NCBI GenBank assembly: GCA_903933475.1
Contig: CAIZKE010000353.1
Coordinates: 1 to 28,834 of the forward strand
Direction of reading: 5' to 3'
DNA length: 28,834 bases
From: an uncultured Alphaproteobacteria bacterium
Lineage (GTDB): Bacteria > Pseudomonadota > Alphaproteobacteria > Caulobacterales > Caulobacteraceae
Below, piece after piece: positions 7,004-16,023 of this stretch. Below the pieces are notes generated by a model. That model did no database searches. It was given only the letters and a program-made list of their open reading frames with translations, and was not told where the DNA came from. A program made the translations under genes and the position numbers. Every line of letters starts with the position of its first letter. Position 1 is the first letter of the stretch.

Positions 7004-7993
7004 ATGACCGAACTCTTCGACGTCGCCGCAATCGGTAATGCCATCGTCGACGTCATCGCCCCTGCGGACGAGGACTTCATCTCGGCGGAAGGCCTCGCCC
7101 GGGGCGCCATGACCCTTGTGGATCAGGCCCGCGGGAGCGAACTCTATGCGCGGATGGCTCCCGGCGTTGAGACCTCCGGCGGATCGGCGGCCAACACCGT
7201 CGCCGGCCTGGCCAGCCTGGGCGCCCGTACCGCCTTCCTGGGCAAGGTGGCCAACGACCAGCTGGGCGAGGTCTTCGCCCATGACCTACGCGCCATCGGC
7301 GTCCACTTCCCGAGCCTGCCCCTGCAGGACGGCCCCGCCACGGCCCGGTGCCTGGTCAATGTCACGCCGGATGGGCAGCGCACCATGTGCACCTATCTCG
7401 GGGCCTCGGTGGAGTTCACCGACGCCGACATCGACCCGGCTGTCATCGAGGCGGCGCAGATCGTCTATCTCGAAGGCTACCTGTTCGACGCTGAACCCGC
7501 CCGGAAGGCCTTTGCCAAGGCGGCAGGCCTGGCCCGGGCCTCCGGCCGGCAGATTGCCCTTACCCTCTCCGACGGCTTCGTGGTCGAGCGCCACCGCGCC
7601 GCCCTCCTGGGCTTTATCAGTGCTCAGGTGGACATCCTCTTCGCCAACGAAGCCGAGGCCCTGGCCCTGTTCGAGACCGAGGACCTGGCCGTGGCGGTAG
7701 ACGGCCTGCGCGCCCGGACGCGCCTGTCCGCCGTGACCCGAAGCGAGAAGGGCTCCCTCCTGATCGGCGATGGGGAGGTCGCCTCGATTCTGGCCTGGCC
7801 CGTGGAAAAAATCGTGGACACGACCGGTGCCGGCGACCAATACGCAGCCGGTGTGATGTACGGTCTCGCCGCCGGGCGGCCGCTGGAGGTTTGCGGACAT
7901 CTGGGGGCCCTGGCGGCAGCCGAGGTGATTTCTCACTATGGGCCGCGGCCGCAGGTCTCCCTGCGGGCTCTGGCCGACCGGGAAGGACTCTAG
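7004..7993 (+). CDS. PfkB-family adenosine kinase
   Basis: A 329-residue ribokinase-fold enzyme that probably phosphorylates adenosine to AMP with ATP in the cytoplasm. I start at ATG 7004, which has GGGAGG at 6994-6999; the frame is open farther upstream but overlaps the divergent cyclophilin signal peptide. Visible PfkB features are GNAIVDVIAPADEDF at the N-terminus, the SGGSAANTVAGLASLG substrate block (residues 58-73), NEAEALALF, and DTTGAGDQYAAG with catalytic-base aspartate 278. The DVIAPADEDF/GGSAANT pattern matches proteins annotated as adenosine kinase in alphaproteobacteria, but sugar-kinase activity cannot be excluded. hisB starts three bases after the stop, implying one transcript. 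The histidine pathway consumes ATP and releases AICAR, so linkage to purine salvage is reasonable (inference). Confidence 0.88.
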   Translation: MTELFDVAAIGNAIVDVIAPADEDFISAEGLARGAMTLVDQARGSELYARMAPGVETSGGSAANTVAGLASLGARTAFLGKVANDQLGEVFAHDLRAIGVHFPSLPLQDGPATARCLVNVTPDGQRTMCTYLGASVEFTDADIDPAVIEAAQIVYLEGYLFDAEPARKAFAKAAGLARASGRQIALTLSDGFVVERHRAALLGFISAQVDILFANEAEALALFETEDLAVAVDGLRARTRLSAVTRSEKGSLLIGDGEVASILAWPVEKIVDTTGAGDQYAAGVMYGLAAGRPLEVCGHLGALAAAEVISHYGPRPQVSLRALADREGL

Positions 7994-7996
7994 TCC

Positions 7997-8587
7997 ATGG
8001 CGCGCACAGCCGAGGTGGTTCGCGAGACCCGCGAAACCAAGATCACCGTCAGGGTCAATCTCGACGGGGCGGGAGTGACCCGCATCCACACCGGCATCGG
8101 TTTCCTGGATCACATGCTCGACTCCCTCGGCCGCCACGGCGCGCTTGACCTCGACATCGAGGCGAAGGGTGACCTGCACATCGACTTCCACCACACGGTG
8201 GAGGACGTCGGCATCGTTCTTGGCCAAGCCGTTCGCCAAGCCCTGGGGGACTTCCGGGGAATCCGCCGGTTCGGCCTGGCGGTAATCCCCATGGACGAGA
8301 CCCTCACCCGCTGCGCGGTGGACCTGTCGAACCGGCCCTACCTGGTCTGGCGGACCGAATTCCCGACGCCCAAGGTCGGCGACATGGACACGGAACTCTT
8401 CAAGGAGTTCCACCACGCCTTCGCGACCAACGCGGGGGCCTGCATCCACCTGGAGACCTTCTACGGGGCCAATTCGCACCACATTGCGGAGAGCGGGTTC
8501 AAGGCCCTTGGCCGGGCCCTGCGCGAGGCGCTGGAGATCGATCCCCGGGCCGGTGGGCAGGCGCCCTCGACCAAGGGCTCGCTCTGA
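7997..8587 (+). CDS. hisB: Imidazoleglycerol-phosphate dehydratase
   Basis: A 196-residue monofunctional HisB (no phosphatase domain), catalysing dehydration of imidazole-glycerol phosphate to imidazole-acetol phosphate, sixth step of histidine synthesis. Metal-binding signatures are present: GIGFLDHMLDSLGRHG (about residues 34-49), DFHHTVEDVGIVLGQA (about 64-79), and the later KEFHHAFA and NSHHIAESGFKALGRALREA blocks, all carrying the histidines that ligate two Mn ions. The length is standard for the short bacterial form. ATG 7997 lies three bases after the adenosine-kinase stop; hisH begins four bases after this stop. Confidence 0.97.
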   Translation: MARTAEVVRETRETKITVRVNLDGAGVTRIHTGIGFLDHMLDSLGRHGALDLDIEAKGDLHIDFHHTVEDVGIVLGQAVRQALGDFRGIRRFGLAVIPMDETLTRCAVDLSNRPYLVWRTEFPTPKVGDMDTELFKEFHHAFATNAGACIHLETFYGANSHHIAESGFKALGRALREALEIDPRAGGQAPSTKGSL

Positions 8588-8591
8588 CCGA

Positions 8592-9224
8592 ATGAGCCGC
8601 CTCGCCCTGATCGACTACGGGTCGGGCAACCTGCGCTCGGCCGAGAAGGCACTCGTCCGTGCAGGTGGCGGTGCGGTGTCAGTCCAGGTCACCCATGCGC
8701 CTGAAGACGTCCTGGCGGCGGACCGGATCGTCCTGCCCGGTGTCGGGGCCTTCGCCGCCTGCATGACCGCCCTCGACGCCCGGCCGGGCCTCCGGGAGGC
8801 GCTGGAGGAGGCGGTCAAGGGGCGAGGGCGGCCCTTCCTCGGCATCTGCGTGGGGATGCAGCTGATGGCCTCCCGTGGACTCGAGTTCGGCGTGACGCCG
8901 GGCCTGGACTGGATTCCCGGTGAGGTCCGCCGCCTCAAGCCCGAGGACCCCGCTGCAAAGGTCCCGCACATGGGCTGGAACGACCTGGTGGATCCCCACG
9001 GGCCGGAGCTGATCGCCGGGATCGGGGCCTGTCCCATGTATTTCACGCACTCCTTCGCCTTCTGGCCCGAGGACCCGGCACACGTGGCGGCGCAGGCCGA
9101 TCATGGTGGCCGCTTCCCCGCCGCCGTGGTCCGGGACAATATGGCGGGCGTGCAGTTCCATCCCGAAAAATCCCAGTCCGCAGGCCTGGCCCTGCTGTCG
9201 CGTTTCCTGGAGTGGCGCCCGTGA
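8592..9224 (+). CDS. hisH: Imidazole glycerol phosphate synthase, glutamine amidotransferase subunit
   Basis: A 210-residue class I glutamine amidotransferase that hydrolyses glutamine and channels ammonia to HisF. The catalytic triad is visible: Cys86 in LGICVGMQLM, His190 and Glu192 in GVQFHPEKS. ALIDYGSGNLRS opens the protein in the typical HisH way, which decides ATG 8592 over upstream starts inside hisB. PHMGWND and FTHSFAFW are further HisH blocks. The last four bases overlap the first four of hisA (GTGA), so the genes are coupled. It forms a heterodimer with HisF, encoded two genes downstream. Confidence 0.97.
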   Translation: MSRLALIDYGSGNLRSAEKALVRAGGGAVSVQVTHAPEDVLAADRIVLPGVGAFAACMTALDARPGLREALEEAVKGRGRPFLGICVGMQLMASRGLEFGVTPGLDWIPGEVRRLKPEDPAAKVPHMGWNDLVDPHGPELIAGIGACPMYFTHSFAFWPEDPAHVAAQADHGGRFPAAVVRDNMAGVQFHPEKSQSAGLALLSRFLEWRP

Positions 9225-9943
9225 TCCTCTATCCGGCCATCGACTTGAAGAACGGCGAATGCGTCCGTGTCCTGCACGGCGACCTCGATACGGCGACGGT
9301 CTTCAACACCTCCCCGGCGGACCAGGCGCGGACCTGGGCAGGCGCTGGTTTTCACTGGATCCATGTCGTCGATCTGAACGGCGCGGTGGAGGGCCGGGCG
9401 GTCAACGCCGGGGCTGTGGAGGCCATACTCGACGCCGTCTCCACCCCTGTTCAGCTGGGCGGCGGCATCCGCCGGCTCGAGGATATCGAGCGCTGGATCG
9501 AGGCCGGAGTCTCCCGGGTCATACTGGGCACGGTGGCGGTCACCCAGCCGGAGATCGTGCTTGAGGCTGCCCGCCTGTGGCCCGAGCAGATCGCCGTCAG
9601 CGTCGACGTGCGTGGCGGCAAGGTCGCCACTCAGGGTTGGACGGAGAACACGGACCTCGACGCCGTGACCGTGGCCCGCCGGTTCGAGGACGGCGGAGTC
9701 GGCGCCCTGATCATCACGGACATCGACCGGGACGGGACCGTCATGGGGTTCAATGTCGAGGCCTTCGGGGCAATAGCCGACGCGGTGGCCATTCCCGTCA
9801 TCGCCGCCGGCGGCCTCGCCTCGGTGGAGGACATCCTCCACCTGAAGGCCCGCCGCGGGACCCCGGTGGCTGGCGTGGTCCTGGGCCGGGCCCTGTACAA
9901 CGGCGCCATCGATCCCGCCCTCGCCCTGGCGGCCTCGGCCTGA
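9221..9943 (+). CDS. hisA: Phosphoribosylformimino-5-aminoimidazole carboxamide ribotide isomerase
   Basis: A 240-residue TIM barrel performing the Amadori rearrangement ProFAR to PRFAR. I choose GTG 9221, giving ILYPAIDLKNGECVRV after the start, exactly the usual HisA N-terminus; an in-frame GTG nine bases upstream (9212) would add three residues. Catalytic aspartates are Asp8 (PAID) and Asp129 (SVDVRGGKVATQGW), with Asp169 in TDIDRDG. The phosphate-binding glycines appear in QLGGGIRRLEDIERW and AAGGLASVEDI. GGAG at 9208-9212 serves as ribosome site inside the end of hisH. hisF follows after 2 bp. Confidence 0.96.
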   Translation: MILYPAIDLKNGECVRVLHGDLDTATVFNTSPADQARTWAGAGFHWIHVVDLNGAVEGRAVNAGAVEAILDAVSTPVQLGGGIRRLEDIERWIEAGVSRVILGTVAVTQPEIVLEAARLWPEQIAVSVDVRGGKVATQGWTENTDLDAVTVARRFEDGGVGALIITDIDRDGTVMGFNVEAFGAIADAVAIPVIAAGGLASVEDILHLKARRGTPVAGVVLGRALYNGAIDPALALAASA

Positions 9944-9945
9944 CC

Positions 9946-10715
<770 letters not shown>

Positions 10716-10719
<4 letters not shown>

Positions 10720-11051
10720 CCCGGCTCGGCGAGGCGATCAGCCGGCTAGAGTCGGTCATTGAGGCCCGCCGCGGCGCGAGCCCTGACAGCTCCTGGACGG
10801 CCAGACTGCTCCAGGACGGAGCCCCCCGGGCAGCACGAAAGTTTGGCGAGGAAGCCGTTGAGGCGGTGATCGCAGCCGTCAGCGGGGACCGCGAGGGCCT
10901 GTCCGCCGAGGCTGCGGATGTGCTCTATCACCTCCTGGTCCTGCTGGCGGCCTCGGGCGTCTCGCCGGATGAGGTGGCTATGCGCCTGGAGGCCCGCGAA
11001 GGGGTCTCGGGCCTCGAGGAAAAGGCCGCCCGGACCCCCGGGTCTGCATGA
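10716..11051 (+). CDS. hisE: Phosphoribosyl-ATP pyrophosphatase
   Basis: A 111-residue all-alpha MazG-like pyrophosphohydrolase that removes PPi from phosphoribosyl-ATP, second step of histidine synthesis. ARKFGEEAVEAVIAA and AAEAADVLYHLLVLLAASG hold the EExxE and ExxD metal-binding patterns. There is no HisI domain, so the cyclohydrolase is encoded elsewhere. ATG 10716 overlaps the hisF stop (ATGA), and the stop in turn overlaps the start of the next transporter gene (ATGA at 11048). hisG, hisD, hisC and hisI are not in this window. Confidence 0.95.
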
Positions 11052-12295
11052 AGGCCCCGTCCCTCACCCTCCAGATCCTCGGGGGACTGATCGCTGGCCT
11101 GGCGGTCGGCTCGGTCCTGCACGCCGTCCAGACGCCCGGCGGGATGCGCGTGGTGGCGGCGGCCGACGCCATCGGTGGCGTCTGGCTGGACGCCCTGCGC
11201 ATGACCATCATCCCCCTCGTCTTCGCCCTGATGGTCACCGGCATGGCGAGGGCGGCGGAGACGGCCGAACGCGGCGGGCTCGCGGCGCGCGCCCTGGTGG
11301 TCTTCGCCATCCTTCTGCTCGTCGCCACCAGCCTGACCGCCCTTTTCGCGCCAGCCCTCCTGTCGGTATGGCCCGCACCCGCCGAGGCGGCGGCGGCCCT
11401 TCGGGCCTCGGCGGCGGGGGGCCTTGCGAAGATCCCGGAGACGCCGCCGCTGGCGGACTGGCTCCGCGCCTTCATCCCGGCCAATCCGGTGAAGGCGGCG
11501 GCCGAAGGCGCCATGGCCTCCCTGGTGGTCTTCGCCCTGATCTTCGGCCTGGCGGTCTCGCGGCTCGACAGTGCGCGCCGGGAAGCCCTGGTTCTGGTGT
11601 TCGACGGCGTCCAGGCCGCCATGATGGTGATCGTCCGTTGGGTCCTTGCCCTGGCGCCGCTTGGGGTCTTCCTCCTGGCCCTGACGGTCGGCGCGCGGAC
11701 AGGCGTCGGGGCCGTCGGCCTTCTCGGCCACTATGTGGTCGTCATCACCCTGATGTGCCTGATGGCGGGCGCGCTGGGCCTGGGCGCAGCCCTCTTCGGG
11801 GGCCGCACCCCCCCTGGAGACCTGGCGGCGGCCATGACCCCCGTCGGCGCCATGGCCATCTCGACCCAGTCCTCCCTGGCCTGCCTGCCGGTCATGCTGG
11901 CCGCCTGCGCTCGGCTCGGGGTTCCTGAGGGCGTCCGGGGCTTGGTCCTGCCCATGGGCGTGGCCCTGTTCCGGATCACGAGCCCCGCCGGAAACCTGGC
12001 GGTGGCCCTCTATGTCGCCCATCTCTACGGGGTGCAGCTGAGTGCCGGTCAGGTGATCGCCGGCGTCCTGGTGGCGGCCCTTGTCAGCCTGGCAGCGGTA
12101 GGGGTGGCCAGCTCGGTCACCTTCTTCACCACCCTGGTCCCCATCTTCATGAGCATGGGCCTGCCCATGGAGCTTCTGCCCCTCCTCCTGGCGGTCGAGA
12201 CCTTCCCGGATTTCTCACGCACCCTCGGCAACGTCGCCGGGCACGTGGGGGTCACGGCCTGGGCGGCGCGCTGGCGGGGAGCGGGCGTCGCTTGA
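11048..12295 (+). CDS. SDF/DAACS-family (dicarboxylate/amino acid:cation symporter) transporter, divergent
   Basis: A 415-residue multi-pass inner-membrane protein with the glutamate-transporter fold: HP1-like ISTQSSLACLPVM at 271-283, TM7 region PMGVALFRITSP at 302-313, and TM8 block DFSRTLGNVAGH at 388-399. In the archaeal GltPh family TM7 carries NMDGT and TM8 ends DxxRTxxNVxGD; here NMDGT is replaced by FRITS and the last Asp by His399, while Asp388, Arg391, Thr392 and Asn395 are kept. Residues coordinating sodium in GltPh are therefore missing, so coupling ion and substrate are uncertain. The start ATG overlaps the hisE stop, so it is the last gene of the his operon. The 3' end overlaps the convergent smr gene by 44 bp. 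Confidence 0.88.
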   Translation: MKAPSLTLQILGGLIAGLAVGSVLHAVQTPGGMRVVAAADAIGGVWLDALRMTIIPLVFALMVTGMARAAETAERGGLAARALVVFAILLLVATSLTALFAPALLSVWPAPAEAAAALRASAAGGLAKIPETPPLADWLRAFIPANPVKAAAEGAMASLVVFALIFGLAVSRLDSARREALVLVFDGVQAAMMVIVRWVLALAPLGVFLLALTVGARTGVGAVGLLGHYVVVITLMCLMAGALGLGAALFGGRTPPGDLAAAMTPVGAMAISTQSSLACLPVMLAACARLGVPEGVRGLVLPMGVALFRITSPAGNLAVALYVAHLYGVQLSAGQVIAGVLVAALVSLAAVGVASSVTFFTTLVPIFMSMGLPMELLPLLLAVETFPDFSRTLGNVAGHVGVTAWAARWRGAGVA

Positions 12296-12794
12296 GGGCG
12301 ATATAGAGCGCGCCCTCGCCTCCATGGCGCCTGTGCGCCTCTGAAATCCCCGCGACAACGGCCTGGAGGTGCGGTGCGGCCAGCCACTCCGGCGTCAGGC
12401 GGCGCAGCACGCCGTCTCCCCTCAGCCCCTTGCCGGTGATCACCAGGACCGAGCGGAGGCCATCGCGCCAGCACTCCAGGACAAAGCCCTCCAGGGCCGC
12501 CCGGGCGGCCTCCTGCCCGAGGCCGTGCAGGTCGATGTGCGCACCAAGGGGATCCCGCTCCCGGGCGATCCGCCGGAGGCGGACGGGCTCAAGGGCCTTG
12601 GGCCCGGCAGGGCCCGGCCGGCGGAGCGTCGCGGCAGGCGGCGGCGGGGTGCGCAGGGGCGGCTCCGGGCCCAGGTGAATGCCGGGGGACGGCGCGGACT
12701 CTGCGGCGGCGCTGGCGCGCCCCGGCAGGGGGTGGATGGTGGCGGCCACCTGGGACCAGAGCCTGTGCTCCTCAGGGTGCAGCGGGCGCTTCAT
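12252..12794 (-). CDS. Smr-domain protein
   Basis: A 180-residue protein with a proline/alanine-rich, probably disordered N-terminal half (residues 20-70) and a C-terminal Smr domain: IDLHG at 87-91, ITGKG at 119-123, GVLRRLTPEWL, and HGGEGALYIALKRR at 157-170. DLHG and HGGxGA are the signature motifs of Smr nucleases first seen at the end of MutS2. The biological role in this family is not settled (DNA or RNA cleavage, ribosome rescue). ATG 12794 overlaps the stop of the lytic transglycosylase gene (ATGA), so the two are coupled. The 3' end lies within the convergent transporter gene. Confidence 0.92.
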   Translation of the reverse strand: MKRPLHPEEHRLWSQVAATIHPLPGRASAAAESAPSPGIHLGPEPPLRTPPPPAATLRRPGPAGPKALEPVRLRRIARERDPLGAHIDLHGLGQEAARAALEGFVLECWRDGLRSVLVITGKGLRGDGVLRRLTPEWLAAPHLQAVVAGISEAHRRHGGEGALYIALKRRPLPASAPPRP

Positions 12795-13918
12795 GGCCTG
12801 GGGACCAGTCGGTAGAGCCGCAGGACGTGGCGAATGCGACCCGCCTCCAGCCCCGCCTCGGGACCCTGCCCGATGTAGAGGTCGGCGCGGATGTCGCCGA
12901 CGATGGCACCGCCGGTGTCCAGGGCCGTGACGAGCCGGCGATAGGCCGGTATCGCGCCGGACAGGAGCGGGCTTCGGGCGTCGATCCAGTAGAGGTCGCC
13001 CGCCAGGTGGCGCGACAAGTCAACCGCAATGGCCCGGCCCGGCGGCAGGGGAACGCCTGCTGCACCCCGGGGGGGCAGTCCGTCCTCCGGCGCCAGGCGG
13101 AAAAAGACGTAGCGGGCATTGAGGGCCATGATGGCGTCGGCCTCCGGACCCCTGTGGGCGGCCAGCCAGGACCGGATGCCCTCCGCCGAGGTCTGCCCGG
13201 CCCCCAGGAGCCCGCGCTCGCGCAGGGTATTGGCGATCCCCGAGAAGGGCTGGCTGTTGGTGCCGCCGAAGACCGCCCGGACAGGCGGACCGGCGGGGAA
13301 GATCAGGGTTCCTGAGCCCTGGATCTGGAGAAAGAACTTTTCCTCGGGTTTCAGCCAGGCGAGGGCATCCGGCGCAGGACGGGCCTCGATCTTTGCCCTG
13401 TCAGCATAGGCCCCACCCTCCGGGGGCAGGTCAGTGGGGCGGGGGCGCAGGGGCGCCGAGTATTCCGCGTCGGGGGTCCGCCTCGCCTCGTAGATCGGGG
13501 CGAAATAGCCCGTCAGTACACCTTCTCCCGGCAGGGATTGGGCCAGGAAGCGGCGCTCGAAGAAGTCTCGGGCGGCGACCGCGTCCAGGAGATCCACGGC
13601 CATGGCGTCGCGGCAGGCCTGCGCCATGCCGGGGGTCCGCCGCACCCGGCAGTTGGCGCGCCAGGCCTCGAAGGCGGCGGCATGGTCCTCTTCGGCCCAA
13701 CCGGGAAGGTCAGAAAGGGGACGGAGCGCCTCGGCGGGCGGCGGATCCTGCGGCCCGGGCTGGGGTTGCACCGGCGCAGGAACCGCCAGACGCGGGGACG
13801 CGGGCACGGGAGACGACGTGCGCGGGGTCTGGCCTGGGGTCGGGCCTGGGATGGGGGATGTCGCGCAGGCGGCGAGCAGGAAGAGCCCGGCCAGGGCGAG
13901 GAGACCCGGCCCGCGCAC
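12791..13918 (-). CDS. mltA: MltA-type membrane-bound lytic murein transglycosylase
   Basis: A 375-residue lipoprotein: signal MRGPGLLALAGLFLLAAC with lipobox LAAC and lipidated Cys18, then a Pro-rich linker to about residue 65. The MltA domain shows LTGYFAPIYEARRT, FLQIQGSGTL and, near the C-terminus, LDTGGAIVGDIRADLYIGQG with the conserved aspartates (334 and 346); the RAD aspartate corresponds to the catalytic acid of MltA enzymes. It cleaves peptidoglycan glycans to 1,6-anhydromuropeptides in the periplasm, anchored to the outer membrane. The start is GTG 13918, three bases after the TimA-like gene's stop. It is the middle gene of a timA-mltA-smr operon. Confidence 0.95.
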   Translation of the reverse strand: MRGPGLLALAGLFLLAACATSPIPGPTPGQTPRTSSPVPASPRLAVPAPVQPQPGPQDPPPAEALRPLSDLPGWAEEDHAAAFEAWRANCRVRRTPGMAQACRDAMAVDLLDAVAARDFFERRFLAQSLPGEGVLTGYFAPIYEARRTPDAEYSAPLRPRPTDLPPEGGAYADRAKIEARPAPDALAWLKPEEKFFLQIQGSGTLIFPAGPPVRAVFGGTNSQPFSGIANTLRERGLLGAGQTSAEGIRSWLAAHRGPEADAIMALNARYVFFRLAPEDGLPPRGAAGVPLPPGRAIAVDLSRHLAGDLYWIDARSPLLSGAIPAYRRLVTALDTGGAIVGDIRADLYIGQGPEAGLEAGRIRHVLRLYRLVPRP

Positions 13919-13921
13919 GGT

Positions 13922-14542
13922 TCAGGCTTCGGCGGCGTCGACGCCCGCGAGGCGCCAGGCGCCTTCGCGGTCCGAGAGGTCGCGCTCGAAGGTCCACAGC
14001 TCGGCTGTCCGACGCTCCAGGGCGTGCGGTTCGGCCGCGGCTGAAGCCCGTGTGGTCTGCGTGAGTTCACCCAGGAAGCGGACGACGATGCGGACCCTGT
14101 CACCATCGACTTCCGCGGCCTCGACGTCCGAGCGCGGAGGATTCGGGACCTCGACGCCTTCCTGGCGACCCGCAGCTTCCCGCTCGGCCATGCCGGCCTC
14201 GAAGGCCGCCATGACATCGGGGGTGAGAAGGGGCTTCAGCACCTCACGGTCCCCCGCAGCGTAGGCGGTGACGATGGAGCGATAGGCCGTTCTGGCCGTA
14301 GACAGAAAGACCTGATGTTCGAAGCCGGGATCCCGGGCCCGCACAGCGGCGAGCCCTTCGGGAGCCTCATCGGAAGCCGAGGCGTCAGGGGTCAGGGGAA
14401 CCCCAGGCCGGCGGAGCGGAGCCGCGTCGGGCGCGCGCACGGCCCGGTCTTCAGGTTGGCGGCCAACTCGGCGGCCCAGCACCGCATAGAGCTGCAACAG
14501 GGCCAGGGCGGCGACGATGGCGAGGAGGATCAACTGCAGCAC
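13922..14542 (-). CDS. Tim44/TimA-family membrane-anchored protein
   Basis: A 206-residue protein with one N-terminal membrane helix (LQLILLAIVAALALLQLYAVLG), a polar linker rich in Pro/Asp/Ala (residues 25-70), and a C-terminal Tim44-like domain (about 75-206) containing FLSTARTAYRSIVTAYAAGDREVLKPLLT and ending in ERDLSDREGAWRLAGVDA. This is the alphaproteobacterial relative of mitochondrial Tim44, sometimes called TimA and discussed as a forerunner of the import motor; its bacterial function is poorly known. The start is GTG 14542. It is the first gene of the operon, about 35 nt downstream of a good promoter. The neighbouring divergent secB, a Sec chaperone, is suggestive but not proof of a role in protein export. 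Confidence 0.85.
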   Translation of the reverse strand: MLQLILLAIVAALALLQLYAVLGRRVGRQPEDRAVRAPDAAPLRRPGVPLTPDASASDEAPEGLAAVRARDPGFEHQVFLSTARTAYRSIVTAYAAGDREVLKPLLTPDVMAAFEAGMAEREAAGRQEGVEVPNPPRSDVEAAEVDGDRVRIVVRFLGELTQTTRASAAAEPHALERRTAELWTFERDLSDREGAWRLAGVDAAEA

Positions 14543-14581
14543 GGCTTGGGCGTTTCACTTCAATTGTTGCGTCCAGCTCTT

Positions 14582-14610
14582 TATATAGAGGGTTCTATCG
14601 CTCCCGTCAG
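14582..14610 (-). promoter_or_regulatory. Candidate promoter of the timA-mltA-smr operon
   Basis: On the minus strand CTGACG (14610-14605), a 17-bp spacer and TATATA (14587-14582) match the sigma70 consensus at 4 of 6 and 5 of 6 positions. Transcription would begin near 14575, giving a leader of about 30 nt before GTG 14542. This is the most AT-rich spot in the 205-bp divergent region with secB. Confidence 0.5.
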
Positions 14611-14674
14611 GTGCCGGGCGCCGAGATTGCGCACCGGGCGCCCCCATGATAGCCACCCCGACGGCTTTCGGGCC

Positions 14675-14698
14675 GGTTCTCAGCCCGGTTCCCAGCCC
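14675..14698. repeat. Two tandem 12-bp units in the secB leader
   Basis: GGTTCTCAGCCC is followed directly by GGTTCCCAGCCC (one mismatch), about 50 bp before the secB start. It may be chance or replication slippage; no function is assigned. Confidence 0.4.
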
Positions 14699-14747
14699 AA
14701 TTGTCAGGCCGCACCGGGGCGGTCCAGGTCCATACGGAGCCTTGCGA

Positions 14748-15251
14748 ATGTCCGACGCCGATACCCAGAATGTACCCGCCGAGGCCGAAGTCGCCGCCGC
14801 CCCCGAGCCCGGAATTCGCATCCTGGCGCAGTTCGTCCGGGACCTTTCGTTCGAAAACCCGCGGGCGCCGGATGTCCTGAGGTCGGGCGGACCCCAGCCC
14901 CAGATCGACATGGGCGTCGAGATGAACGCCCGGGGCCGGGATGACGGGCTCTTCGAGGTCGACCTGCGGCTGTCCGCCCGTGCCGTGCGCGAGGACGGGC
15001 CGGTGTTCATGGTCGAGCTGGTTTATGGTGGCCTGTTCGCCATCGATGGGGTGCCGAGCGACAGCCTCGAGCCCGTCCTGCTGGTGGAATGCCCCCGGTT
15101 CCTGTTCCCCTTCGCCCGCCGGATCATCGCCGACGTGACGGCTGATGGCTCCTTCCCGCCCTTCTTGCTCGACCCGATCGACTTCAGCGCCGTCTACATG
15201 GCCCGCAAGGCAGAGGCCGAAGGCATGGGCGAGGCCCAGGGCACCGCCTGA
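14748..15251 (+). CDS. secB: Protein-export chaperone SecB
   Basis: A 167-residue cytoplasmic chaperone that keeps preproteins unfolded and hands them to SecA. Typical SecB blocks: ILAQFVRDLSFENPRAP near residue 25, QIDMGVEMNARG, FEVDLRLSARA, FMVELVYGGLFAIDG, and VECPRFLFPFARRIIADVTADGSFPPFLLDPIDFSAVY. The start is ATG 14748, with CGGAG eight bases upstream; an in-frame ATG at 14646 would add 34 non-conserved residues. The N-terminal tail (about residues 1-22) is acidic and Ala/Pro-rich, as in other alphaproteobacterial SecBs. The gene ends four bases from the convergent dnaQ stop with no visible terminator. Confidence 0.96.
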   Translation: MSDADTQNVPAEAEVAAAPEPGIRILAQFVRDLSFENPRAPDVLRSGGPQPQIDMGVEMNARGRDDGLFEVDLRLSARAVREDGPVFMVELVYGGLFAIDGVPSDSLEPVLLVECPRFLFPFARRIIADVTADGSFPPFLLDPIDFSAVYMARKAEAEGMGEAQGTA

Positions 15252-15255
15252 CCCT

Positions 15256-15969
15256 TCAGGATGGGTCTGCTTCCAGCCAGGTCTTCCAAAGGTCGGATTT
15301 CAGGGTCCCCAGGACAAATTCCGCATGACGCGCGCGCTCGGCATCGGTGGAGAGGCGCGTCAGTATGTTTGGACGCGCGCCGTAGGCGCCTCGGGCCGCT
15401 GACGTCATCGGGCCGGAGGCGGGCTCGATCGTCAGCTCCAGGGCTCGCTCCCGGCCGCCGCTGAGCTCGAGATAGACAGCCGCCAGAAGCCGGGCGTCGA
15501 TCAGTGCGCCGTGCTTCTCGCGCTCCGACAGGGAGATCCGGAACCGCTTGCAAAGGGCGTCGAGGGAGTTCTGCATGCCGGGAAACCGCCGCCGGGCAAG
15601 GGCAAGGGTGTCGATCCACCGAGGCTCGGGGATCTCCGGCAGGCCGGCAAGGCCCAGTTCCCAGTTCACGAAGGCCCGGTCGAAGCCGGCATTGTGGGCC
15701 ACCACAGGTGCTTCTCCGATGAAGTCGAGGAAGGCGTGGGCGATGTCGGGATCGGCAAACTTCGGCTTGCCCCTCAGGAAGGCTGAGGACAGGCCGTGGA
15801 CCCGCTCGGCGTCGGCGGGCATGTCGCGCTCGGGGTCGATATAGGCGTGGAAGCTCCGCCCGGTGGGCAGGAGATCCTCAATCTCCAGGGCGGCGATCTC
15901 GACCAGCCTGTGCCCGAGCTGGGGCTCGAAGCCAGTGGTTTCAGTGTCGAGGACAATCTCGCGAGACAT
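15256..15969 (-). CDS. dnaQ: DNA polymerase III epsilon subunit (proofreading 3'-5' exonuclease)
   Basis: A 237-residue DEDDh exonuclease. ExoI DTETTG (Asp8, Glu10), ExoII AHNAGFD (Asp97) and ExoIII KHGALIDARLLA (His153, Asp158) are all intact, so proofreading should be functional. The C-terminal tail (about 185-237), which in E. coli epsilon contacts the alpha polymerase subunit, is present but diverged (GPMTSAARGAYGARPNILTR). It acts at the replication fork. ATG 15969 is preceded by a 165-bp region holding a candidate promoter with an overlapping GANTC site and an inverted repeat. The same-strand genes coaE-aroE-maf-ppsR lie upstream, as in the Caulobacter origin region. Confidence 0.95.
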   Translation of the reverse strand: MSREIVLDTETTGFEPQLGHRLVEIAALEIEDLLPTGRSFHAYIDPERDMPADAERVHGLSSAFLRGKPKFADPDIAHAFLDFIGEAPVVAHNAGFDRAFVNWELGLAGLPEIPEPRWIDTLALARRRFPGMQNSLDALCKRFRISLSEREKHGALIDARLLAAVYLELSGGRERALELTIEPASGPMTSAARGAYGARPNILTRLSTDAERARHAEFVLGTLKSDLWKTWLEADPS

Positions 15970-16023
15970 TTTCTGGAGATGCCCTGTTTCGGTCCGGGCA
16001 TCAATCTGCGGGTCTGTCTGGCA

